The notes under the pieces were generated by a model. It saw only the letters and a list, made by a program, of their open reading frames with translations, made no database searches and was not told the DNA's origin. Source: Tigriopus japonicus (lineage: Eukaryota; Arthropoda; Copepoda; Harpacticoida; Harpacticidae). Taken from it: a DNA stretch of 64,000 nt. Positions within the stretch are counted from its first letter, which is position 1. Every line of letters begins with the position of its first letter. The position numbers and the translations under genes are program-made. Shown here piece by piece: positions 55,868 to 64,000 of the stretch. Location of the stretch: the NCBI GenBank assembly GCA_010645155.1, contig CM021315.1, positions 8,453,223 through 8,517,222 of the forward strand, written 5' to 3'.

Positions 55868-57718
55868 TGTAGCGATTTATGTACTCCTGCTCGTACTAAG
55901 TTTACCTCTTATCTGTCAAGAAAATGGAAATACATTCGAATTTACTAAAAGATCTAGTTGGATGCTTTATTGGTGACCCCGACATTTAATTTTACGCGTC
56001 TCGTGAAATCTAGGTGAATAATCGGATAAAACGAAGGTTTTTGAGGATCAATCCGGCTCTTTGGAAAAAGTGGCAGTGAATGCGGTTGCCCTGAAACTTC
56101 CAACTTTTTGGACCGGGGAACCGAAAGCATGGTTTGTACAGGCGGAAGCCCAATTCGTTATTCGTGGAATTACATCGGACGATACGAAATATTACTACCT
56201 TCTTGCCGCTTTGGAACAAGACACTGCCAAGAGAGTGGTGGACCTAGTTTACAATCCTCCAACTGAAAATAAATACACTTCATTGAAGAAGCGTCTGTTG
56301 GATAGATTTTCATTATCGGCTTACCGAATGGCTCAGATGCTCTTGGATGTGGCTCCATTGGGGATCTTACTCCATCTCAATGAATGGATGATATGCTGGC
56401 TTTAACTGGGGAGCATGAACCTTGCATTCTTTTTCGGACCATTTTCGTCGATTCCCTTCCACCGGAGGTACGACCCCATCTGGTGCCTTCAATGGAAACT
56501 CTTTCGCCGCGGGATTTGGCGTTGTTGGCGGACAAGTTGATTACCTCAAGTACTACGATGGTGTCGACCATCGGTAGAAGATCGTTTGCAACGAAGAAAG
56601 AATCGTCACCCACTCGGAAGAATTTGTGTTGGTTGCATCGTAAGTGGGGAAACAAGGCTGTTCGATGTGAGCCTCCATGTACCTTTACTCGTTCTCACAA
56701 GTCCAAGGTTCAAACCGTCCAGGAAAACTGAGTGGGACCATCAATAAATGTGATTGGTGGTCGTTTACTTTATGTGATAAATACATTGAATAATCGTTCT
56801 TATCTGGTTGATTCTGGAGCTCAAAGTAGTGTAATGCCTGCATCTCGTAAATTACGAAACAATAGTGGTTCGCCAATGTTTTCGGCAGCCAATGGAACGA
56901 CAATTCATTGTTACGGTACAACAAGTTGCAAGATGAAGCTTGGAAGTCATGTTTATCATTGGACTTTCTATTTGACGGATTTGCCACAAGCTATTTTGGG
57001 AGCTGACTTTCTGTTGGCCAATAATTTTGTGGTCGATTTGGCTCATCGTTTACATGATCCACAGTCGAAAAGAACAATTGTTGGATATTTGCAAAAGTCA
57101 TCGGCTCCATCCTTGTCTTTACTTCGAGCTGGATCTAAGTGAATATTTTCTGCTATCTTGGGCGATTTTCCAAAACTTTTGGTACCGACATTTGATCAAG
57201 ATAAAATCAAGCACAACGTTTTTCATCGTATTCACACCAATGGTGCCTCTGTTTATTCCAAACCCCGTCGATTGGCAGGAGAAAAGTTGGAGGTTATCAA
57301 GAAAGAATTTAAGACCATGATGGAAATGAGGATTTGAGCTCGATCTTCATCATTCATGGCATCGCCTCTTCATGTGGTTCCCAAGTCGTATGGTGGTTGG
57401 CGTCTGGTGGGGGATTATCGTCGATTAAATGATATCACGGTGCCCGATCGTTATCCAGTTCCCCATATTCAGGATTTTACTGAAGGATTGGCTGGTTGCT
57501 CTGTTTTTTCCAAGGTCGATCTCGTCCGGGGATATAATCAAATTCCCATGCATCCCGATGATGTAGGAAAAACGGCTGTGACGACACCCATTGGACTTTT
57601 CGAATTTCTTCGTATGCCTTTTGGCCTTAAGAACGCCGCTCAGACTTTTCAACGACTTATGGATTCAGTGGTGGGGGATTTACCCTTCGATTTCGTCTAT
57701 TTGGATGACATTCTAGTA
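55868..57718 (+). mobile_element. Broken Ty3/gypsy retrotransposon, 3'-truncated
   Basis: A primer-site-like TGGTGACCCCGAC lies at about 55971, preceded by a possible short LTR remnant from TGTAGCG at 55868. Gag-like sequence from about 56061 (LKLPTFWTGEPKAWF, later KYTSLKKRLLDRFSL) shifts frame near 56365 and contains a TGA. A protease block with LVDSGAQSSVMPAS lies near 56805. Reverse transcriptase follows: ASPLHVVPKSYGGWRLVGDY, RYPVPHIQDF, RMPFGLKNAAQTFQRLMDS and the catalytic YLDDILV at 57698-57718, with an in-frame TGA near 57335. RNase H, integrase and 3' LTR are absent: the sequence switches to unrelated material directly after YLDDILV. Confidence 0.88.
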
Positions 57719-58219
57719 TGGACGGTAGATACAGAGACAGACTAATTTTGAGGAAGATCAACTATGAGAAGACCAGTCCACACAAGACATCAATGGCTAA
57801 CCAACCACAAGAGAGCGCCTTTATGGCTAGATTGGACTATATCCACAAAAAGATGCTAAAATTTGTGGATGAATTGAAGATTATTGGGATTATCTTGCAA
57901 CCTCAAGACGAGAAATGAGCCCAAAGTGAGCTCGGCAGAAGATTGGGCCTCGAATTATAGAATGACCTTCAATGTGGATAAGTGTAAGATGATGAGGTTT
58001 GGAAAGAGGCCAAAAACCTCTCCCAAGGATATCCTGAAAGGCCAGGAAATTGAGAGCGTAGACATGGAAACAGACCTTAGTATCATATTTGATCAGAACA
58101 TAAAATTCCGTGAACACTGTGCTGATATTGTCATGCGGGCGAGTAGAATGATGGGTCTCGTGCGACGCACTTTCATCATGAGGGACAAGAACATTTTAAC
58201 TAGGCTGTGCAAAGTGTAG
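57719..58219 (+). mobile_element. LINE reverse-transcriptase fragment fused to the gypsy copy
   Basis: From about 57930 a frame reads DWASNYRMTFNVDKCKMMRF, then IKFREHCADIVMRASRMMG and LVRRTF. This is the region after the catalytic box in non-LTR (Jockey/CR1-group) reverse transcriptases. 57719-57900 is unclear and may belong to the same fragment. No 5' part and no 3' end are recognisable. Confidence 0.65.
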
Positions 58220-58399
58220 TTACACTTATACTAAAGTATAACATGACTTTTTGCTCTCCTTGAAATGTTATAAAATACAACCATTCACTTGAAAATACAT
58301 CATTTCTCTGGTTATTTGCCATTGTTAAAATGTTGTTATGTTCCGCCATTCACTCAAAAACGAATGTTATTAGTAAAAATAATCAAAATTAATTGAATC

Positions 58400-58866
58400 A
58401 AAGGCAGTCATCGCATGTCCTTAATTCCCGGTGTTGGCCCTAAGCTGGAGGTCCTTCGACCTTGAAATGAATCCTTCGTAGAGTCATCCTTGTATAGGTC
58501 TACCAACCTCAATTGATGGTCCATACAATTCAACATCCACCGCAATTTCGTCCTTTTTGCCGAAGGGATTGACCGGTCAGTGGAAACTCTCTGCTCCGCC
58601 AACATTATTTGTGAAGAATACGGTTCGGTCAAAATAACGACAATTGCCCTTGTCTTAAAACACGGTTACCTCTCCGTGAATTTTTTGTCTTTCAGATGAT
58701 CAAATTGTCGACTATCTAACAGGATAGAAGGAAAGGGTTCACCGATCGATCCCATAGTCGTGGCCACGATCTCATCAGAAATAAAGGTCTTGTCCAAGCT
58801 CATTAAACCGAACTTAACTTGCCTCTCATTTGTTTCAATCATTTTGCTTCCTGCAAAAATCATCAA
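58400..58866 (-). mobile_element. BEL/Pao pol fragment (protease-like region)
   Basis: Two consecutive minus-strand pieces, separated by a stop and shift near 58660. The upper reads MSLDKTFISDEIVATTMGSI and FDHLKDKKFTE; the lower reads TEPYSSQIMLAEQ and TKLRWML. The order HL..FTE, EPY(Y/S)SQI, TKLGWML resembles the peptidase/DUF1758 region of BEL/Pao elements. Only a remnant. Confidence 0.5.
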
Positions 58867-58974
58867 TTTTGTTTTAGTTGTGCTCTTCTACGAGTACTCG
58901 ATACAAGTAATGTGAGATTTGAGCCCGAATCTTTCAATTCTCTAACTTTTATAATGGGCATGGAATCAATATTC

Positions 58975-59195
58975 ACTAAATAACCGGACCTATGTTAATT
59001 ACTTCTAAAATGTAATTATTTACAATGACATTGGTCTCAAGAGTAATTAAATATAATAACAATTACTTTATTTTATAACGTAATTAATTATGTCTAATAA
59101 TTACTTTATTTTCTAATGTAATTAATTGCATTTACAATTACTTTCCAAAAGTAATTAAATTACATTCAATTACATTTCATTTACATTATTTTTCA
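58975..59195. repeat. TAATTAC-rich degenerate repeat
   Basis: About 220 bp built from repeated TAATTAC and its complement GTAATTA at irregular spacing, for example GTAATTAATTATG and CAATTACTTTA. Low-complexity, self-complementary DNA. Confidence 0.65.
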
Positions 59196-59507
59196 AAACA
59201 AGCTGGAACTCCTTTCATTTCAAGTGCATAATGTGCCAAGAGTGCCAAAAATGTGACAAACCTGTGAGCTTTTTATGAATCGATTTTCAAACCGAAAGAT
59301 ATTCAGGGTTGCATTGGAAAAAAACCTCCAGGATTTTTCGGGTGGGTTTTTCGGGGGTTTTGTGTCTGTGTTTTTTCGGGTTTTTATATATATATTTTTT
59401 CAAAATTATTATTCATATTATTAACTCTTCATATACTCTTCTTCATATTGGACCACATTAACATATCACATATGAGTTTTGACGATACAAAGCATATTTA
59501 TAACTCG

Positions 59508-59660
59508 AATTTTTTCGCAAGAAACAACAACCTTTGACATTTTTTTGTCTCGATTGCTTCAATTCTGCGGGAAATTATTTGAAATAAATATTTTACACAC
59601 TTTCACACTACCTTTTCAAAGAATTAGTGTTTTTTCCAAATTCTAGAATATTGTATTTGT
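59508..59660. repeat. Dispersed repeat, copy 2
   Basis: Similar in order and spacing to 43080-43240. A T- and G-rich low-complexity patch (repeated TTTTTCGGG) precedes it at 59330-59400. Confidence 0.5.
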
Positions 59661-59733
59661 ATTGTGTTGTTTAAACCACTCATACATCAGAAATGATGAT
59701 AAAAGAGTATTGGTATGGAAGTTGTATGAATAT

Positions 59734-59847
59734 TGCAGCGGGTAAGAACAGTCACGTAAGGATCGATTATTCCAGATCAAGTGAAACTTTATTTCTCTGT
59801 ATACAAACAGCAGATCGGGAAAAGATAGACGACATGAGAATCTAACA
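59734..59847 (-). repeat. Candidate 3' LTR of the minus-strand gypsy element
   Basis: A polypurine tract GGGGGGAGA (59856-59848, minus) is followed directly by TGTTAGATTCTC, a proper LTR start. AATAAA is present inside. The outer end is placed at TGCAGC (59734) to give TG..CA ends, about 114 bp. The partner LTR lies beyond the right edge, so the far boundary is a guess. Confidence 0.55.
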
Positions 59848-60193
59848 TCTCCCCCCAAGTTCGAGTTAACGATAACTAAGATCAATCAATCTCAATTTTA
59901 AATTTACCGCTATTTGTTGATCAGCTCGATTTCAGTCTGTGCGCGCGGAGGCAATGTTAACAAAAGAATATCAATACTTTGGGGTCCTTCGAGATTTGGC
60001 GCGGCAATCCGAGAAAGAAGCGACAAATGGGTTTGATTACCCGTTTTATTAGCTCCGTCAATTCAAGCCCGCAGACCCCACCCAACACATGGTTAAAATG
60101 GAGGTCTATGGGATATAAATTGGTGATGGATCAAAGCGTACTTTGTGAAATCGAGGACTTCTTCGACATCGTTGTTGCTTGGATGATAAATCC

Positions 60194-61200
60194 TCAGTCT
60201 CGCCGATAGTTACACGTGGAAATATTCCTGGATAGACTGGCGAAGGAGGACGCAAATCGGGGAGAATTCCACGGAGATGGCGACCGAAAAATCCGAAGGC
60301 CCGGGCTAAATCCGTCTGTGCGAGGGGTAGACCGCCAAGAAGCCAAAGCCACCTGAAAATCCGCTTCGTTCAAGTTGACTTTCTTGAGAAGGTACTTCAT
60401 AGACTTGACGGCCGCCTCAGCCAAGCCATTACTTCGGGCGTTGTACGGCGATGAAGTATCATGGCGGATGTAATATTTATCACAAAATTCCTCAAATTGA
60501 GCCCGAAATTGAGGGCCGTTATCGCTCTTGAGCCACTTCGGATATCCAAACTCATAAAACCAGCCGAGAAGAATCTTGCAAATGGCTGCGGTGTTCAAGG
60601 ATCTCAAGCGGGCTACAAATGGATAACCACTAAAGCGATCCACCAGCAAAATAAAGTGGTGACCATCAACTTCAAAGAGGTCCGTTGAAACGTGCTCAAT
60701 TTGATAAGATGCCACAGCCTGTTGAATTGGCTCTGTGGGATGAGATGGAAGTAATTCCGCACATGCAGAGCATCCAGCGATGGCAATCCTGATCTCATTG
60801 GCCATACCCGGCCATGAGTAAAGTTTTCGGGCAAGAGTGCAGGTTTTGGAGATACCAGAATGTGATGCATGTAAACGAGCAACCAACTTTGATCGTGCGG
60901 GACGTGGGACGACCTGTCGGGATCCATGCAGAATAATATCACCTTCTATATGCAGACTGCTGAAGATCGAGGCGAATGCATTAAGCTCAGGTATCAAACA
61001 TTCATTACGAATGCAATCCCTCAATTTGCAATACTCCCCGTCCATGTTATCATAAATTACAGAAAGGGCCGGGTCGGATGTATCAATTGCCGCACACACG
61101 TCCACGTCCAAACTGGAATCCGAGGGAAAAAACGGCGCTCGGCTCAAAGCGTCGGCAATTTGGTGAAGTTTCCCCGCCGACCATTCCATGTTGAATGTAT
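60194..61200 (-). pseudogene. Gypsy integrase part of pol
   Basis: It begins with YTFNMEWSAGKLHQIADALS, the linker after RNase H. A zinc-binding region follows (LHASHSGISKTCTLARKLY, then CSACAELLPS), then the DDE core: STDLFEVDGHHFILLVDRFS, WLKSDNGPQFRAQF, and SSPYNARSNGLAEAAVKSMK with the catalytic Glu. The frame ends at 60194. It is cut off from the rest of pol by the solo LTR at 61205-61341, which brings stops. Confidence 0.85.
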
Positions 61201-61345
61201 ACATTGTGGCGACCGTGGCACGTTGCTCGCTTCCTTCTACTTTGCTCTTTTCTGTCCTTCTTGTAAATACCTTTCTCGGCAAATAAACTAGTCATGTTCC
61301 ATCTCTCGACTCATTAAGTCGTCGACCATACGTCCGCCACAACAT
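61201..61345 (+). mobile_element. Solo LTR (137 bp) with 4-bp target duplication
   Basis: 61205-61341 begins TGTGGCG and ends CGCCACA. It is flanked by ACAT at 61201-61204 and 61342-61345, and contains AATAAA at 61282. It sits between the RNase H and integrase parts of the gypsy pol, where the coding frames on either side belong together. A short TG..CA unit with a 4-bp duplication fits a gypsy-group solo LTR left by recombination. Confidence 0.75.
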
Positions 61346-63106
61346 GACTAGGCTCTCACGAATCCTCTGAAGTCGATCATTAGCCAAAGCTGAGAGAGGT
61401 TTCTCAAAAATGCCCAGAAGTGGACGATGGTCCGTAACCACCTTGAATCCGCGCAAACCACGCAAATAAAAGTCGCATTTTTGGATGGCCCACATCACAG
61501 CAGAACACTCTAGCTCGATTGTAGCATAATTTCTTTGAGCGGTCGAAAGTGATCGAGAACCACATTGAATGAGACGAGGTTTACCAAAACGATCACGTTG
61601 AAGTAGGGCATACCCTAATCCATGAAGACGAGAAGCGTCTGTGAGGAGTTCAGTTTTCAAAGACGGATCAAACGGAGCAACAACTTTTGAAGAGCACAAG
61701 AGATCTTTTGTCCTCTGAAATTCAACGTCATGCGCATCAAGCCAAACAAAGGCGTTTTTCTTCTTGAGGAGTTCCCTAAGCGCTACCGTGGAATGCGCAA
61801 GGTCAGGTATGAACGATCCGAGCTGATTGGCCAAGCCAAGAAATGATCGTAAATGCGTTATATTTTTAGGTGTTGGAAACTCTCGAATTGATGATACCTT
61901 TGATGGATCCGGCCGAACCCCCTCCGGGCTTACAACAAATCCAGCAAACTTCATCGTCTGACCAATCGCCAATTTGTCAAGCGAAAGTCGAATGCCAGCT
62001 GCTCTACAACGATCCAAGACGATCCGCAACCGCAAGAACAGCTCCTCTCTTGTTGGAGCCTGGACCAGCAAATCATCCACTATTTTCATGAGCCACTCCA
62101 AACCCTCCACCGCAGCATCGGTTCTGATATTGAATTCATCAGAACTCGAGTTTAACCCCATAGGGGCAACAGTGTACCGCCATTTGCCTGATGGTAGCAA
62201 AAACGCGGTCAAAAGTGAACTTTCGTAATCCAATGGAACTTGAAAGTATCCATGAACTGCATCCAATTTGGCAAACCATTTGGACGTAGGACGGACTTGT
62301 TTCACGAGATCGTGAGCCGAGTAAAAAGGATGGATAGGTCGTTTAATAGCCTTATTCAATTGACGATAATCAGTCACTAAACGGGCCTTCTTCCCACCGG
62401 GTTTCTCCACAAAATGGGCAGGTGATGTCCAGTTCGTTGGTTCCGTGCACGGGACAATCACTGATGCTGAAATAAGTTCTTTGATTAATGTGTTGGACAT
62501 TTGTTGCAGATGAATTAGTACTGGTCGAGCTGTAGTCACCTTGCAAGGCTTGACGGCAATAGATGAATCAAGTTCGATGTGCATCTCGGGTCCTTTAATG
62601 GTTCCAGAACACTCTCCAAGAGAATTAACGAGCACATCCGAATAATCCTCCTTGACCTTCTCAATGGAATTGGAATCAACGAATCCCTTGGTGTCCACGC
62701 TTATGCCACAAACCGATGGAAACGTGGCAGGAATGACCTCCAGCTTCAAAAGATCTCTCCATCCAACTAGCATTGGGCCCCGAATGTCAGATGAAACGAT
62801 TGCTGAAATCTTAGCCGATTTGCCACCATTGGTTCTAAGTGTAACTAGCACCGATCCTGTGTTATCGGTATATAAATACCATCGGTTAATTGCAGTCCCA
62901 TTTGCTGCAACCAGGTGGGTGGAAGACGGCGTCAAAGTAACCTCAGGTGGAATAAGATGTATGGGAATGCTGGTACGCGTTGCTCCCGTATCAGCGATTG
63001 CCTTAACAGGAACATTTTTTCCATTTTCAAAAAAACAGTCAAGAAAAAGGGCAGGACGATCTCTACCAGATATATTAATGGTTTCAATGATTGCTGAGAT
63101 TCCCAC
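61346..63106 (-). pseudogene. Gypsy protease, reverse transcriptase and RNase H part of pol
   Basis: Open from 63106 (and a little upstream) to a stop at 61292, just inside the solo LTR. The protease active site is IADTGATRTSIPI near residue 40. Reverse transcriptase shows ARLVTDYRQLNKAIKRP, FAKLDAVHGYFQVPLD and the catalytic box as IVDDLLVQ, where most gypsy elements have Tyr in the first position. RNase H shows ELLTDASRLHGLGYALLQRD and ATIELECSAVMWAI. The pol start codon, if any, is not clear, as pol is normally made by recoding from gag. Confidence 0.87.
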
Positions 63107-63201
63107 TGGTGATGAGCTACGGTCGCCCCGATCTCTTTGATTTGGGGTGGCAGCCCTTACTCTCTCACGACCTATGGCCCCTGAATGTCTTCCGATCTGG
63201 G

Positions 63202-63491
63202 AGATGAGTCATACCGTCATAGATATGGACAAAATATTGACAGGAGGAGCAAAGATAATCTGAACTAAACTTAAACTTAAACCTAACCTAACCTAACCTA
63301 ACCTAACCTAAACATACCTAAAAATATAGAAAAACAAACAACATTTACTGAAAAACGTTTGAAACAAAAACCCTCGTGGAGGCGCGAACCCCAACTCGCT
63401 ATGCAGTAAGCACGAGTGCTAGCTCTGAACCACCACGATCTGTTGTTACTGAGAGGGGTATTTGTGGTTTATCTAGTGCTGCAGATGAGTC
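63202..63491 (-). mobile_element. SINE-like insert with tRNA-like and telomere-like parts
   Basis: An insert at 63211-63482 is flanked by AGATGAGTC at 63202-63210 and 63483-63491. On the minus strand it has a tRNA-like region (about 63442-63371) with GTGGTGGTTCAGAGCTAGC, GGGGTTCGCGCC and matching ends CGTGG and CCACG, then a (TTAGG)n run and about 70 bp more. It has no reading frame. tRNA-like head, 9-bp target duplication and size fit a SINE. Confidence 0.6.
63281..63311 (-). repeat. Interstitial (TTAGG)n telomere-type repeat
   Basis: Six uninterrupted CCTAA units on the plus strand, preceded by degenerate CTTAAA units. TTAGG is the ancestral arthropod telomere unit. It lies inside the SINE-like insert, not at a chromosome end. 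Confidence 0.8.
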
Positions 63492-63512
63492 GCCTCCCAG
63501 ATCGGAAGTTAG

Positions 63513-63992
63513 TTAGGGCCGATACTCACGACCACGACTGTTATCGCGGGAGGAATCCCGTAGCCCTCGACCAAACTTATCACTTTCTCGACTTGAATTA
63601 CGACCTCTACGCCATTGGTCATGTGATCCACTGCGCTTCTTTCGCTGACGACATACACGAGCAAGATGGCCTGATCGTCCACACTCATGGCAAGCAATGT
63701 CGCGCAAAGGGCACTTTTGTCGAGAATGCCCTGCACGCCCACAAGCATCACAATCGACAAGAGCATCCACTTGGCAACGAGGTACAGCTTGCTCACGGAT
63801 CTCCCTCGATGTCTCAAAAGCCGTAGCTGTGGCCAAGACTTTTTCGAGCGTAGGGTTTGCTATTTCCAACAGCAGGGTTGCCAGGTGGCCGCCGCGGCGG
63901 CCAAAATTTCCAAAAGTGGCAACTTCTAACACCTGATGGCCACGAGAAAAAAATAGTGGCCGCCGGGGGGAAATTGGCCGCCAAATTGGCAA
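63513..63992 (-). pseudogene. Gypsy gag, zinc-knuckle part (5' end uncertain)
   Basis: The reliable part begins near NPTLEKVLATATAFETSRE and contains two CCHC zinc knuckles, CDACGRAGHSRQKC and CHECGRSGHLARVC, followed by an Arg/Ser-rich tail ending at TAA 63515-63513. Upstream of about 63870 the sequence turns into a GC-rich repeat (TGGCCGCC several times) that is unlikely to be gag, so the N-terminus is displaced or lies beyond the window. Confidence 0.75.
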
Positions 63993-64000
63993 CTTTTGAA
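63875..64000. repeat. GC-rich palindromic repeat
   Basis: Repeated GGCCGCC and GTTGCCA/TGGCAAC motifs in both orientations, including an 18-bp perfect palindrome TGGCCGCCGCGGCGGCCA at 63886-63903. It contrasts sharply with the AT-rich surroundings and appears to interrupt gag. Its far end is outside the window. Confidence 0.5.

Larger units (their letters stand above)
59848..64000 (-). mobile_element. Ty3/gypsy retrotransposon, minus strand, right end off the window
   Basis: From right to left on the minus strand: gag zinc knuckles (63992-63513), protease, reverse transcriptase and RNase H (63106-61346), integrase (61200-60194), polypurine tract and candidate 3' LTR. Two later insertions interrupt it: a SINE-like insert (63211-63482) between gag and pol, and a 137-bp solo LTR (61205-61341) between RNase H and integrase. 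The pol frames are otherwise open, so the element was probably nearly intact when these insertions arrived. Confidence 0.88.

Overview
This is eukaryotic nuclear DNA, AT-rich, with long introns flanked by GT..AG sites, animal gene families and several transposon families. A short run of (TTAGG)n, the ancestral arthropod telomere unit, and the repeat style suggest an arthropod, possibly a crustacean such as a copepod. The species is an inference; no diagnostic marker gene is present. One assembly gap (218 N) lies at 21700-21917.

Layout. (1) 567-25258, minus strand: the N-terminal half of a membrane adenylate cyclase closest to the ADCY8/Ac78C type. Ten exons join in phase, cover the cytoplasmic N-terminus, the first membrane domain and the C1a catalytic domain, and the gene runs off the left edge. 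Its introns hold inverted-repeat and mariner-like non-autonomous elements. (2) 25259-29361: mostly intergenic. (3) 29362-46769, minus strand: a complete seven-exon PLP-dependent phospho-lyase gene of the ETNPPL/PHYKPL (AGXT2L) family. Its 8.9-kb third intron carries two intronless plus-strand genes with a Costars (ABRA/ABRACL-type) actin-regulatory domain, plus a large inverted repeat and a decayed coding relic. Its second intron carries a 5'-truncated LINE. (4) 46770-49349: intergenic, with tRNA-like SINE pieces. (5) 49350-50129: an intronless SET-domain histone methyltransferase of the SETMAR type without a transposase part.

(6) 51257-64000 is a transposon graveyard. It contains a hAT transposase pseudogene split by a small copia element with identical-looking LTRs that carries only gag-protease; a foldback element with 17-bp minisatellite arms and a 9-bp target duplication; a broken Ty3/gypsy copy fused to a LINE fragment; a BEL/Pao fragment; and a minus-strand gypsy element that runs off the right edge. 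The last element is interrupted by a 137-bp solo LTR and by a SINE-like insert containing the telomere-type repeat.

How the genes relate: the cellular genes act in separate processes (cAMP signalling, phospho-lyase metabolism, actin/Rho regulation, histone methylation), and nothing suggests a co-operating cluster. The most distinctive content is the nested gene arrangement and the layered transposon insertions, whose target duplications give the order of events. All calls were made by reading motifs and splice sites by eye, without database searches.
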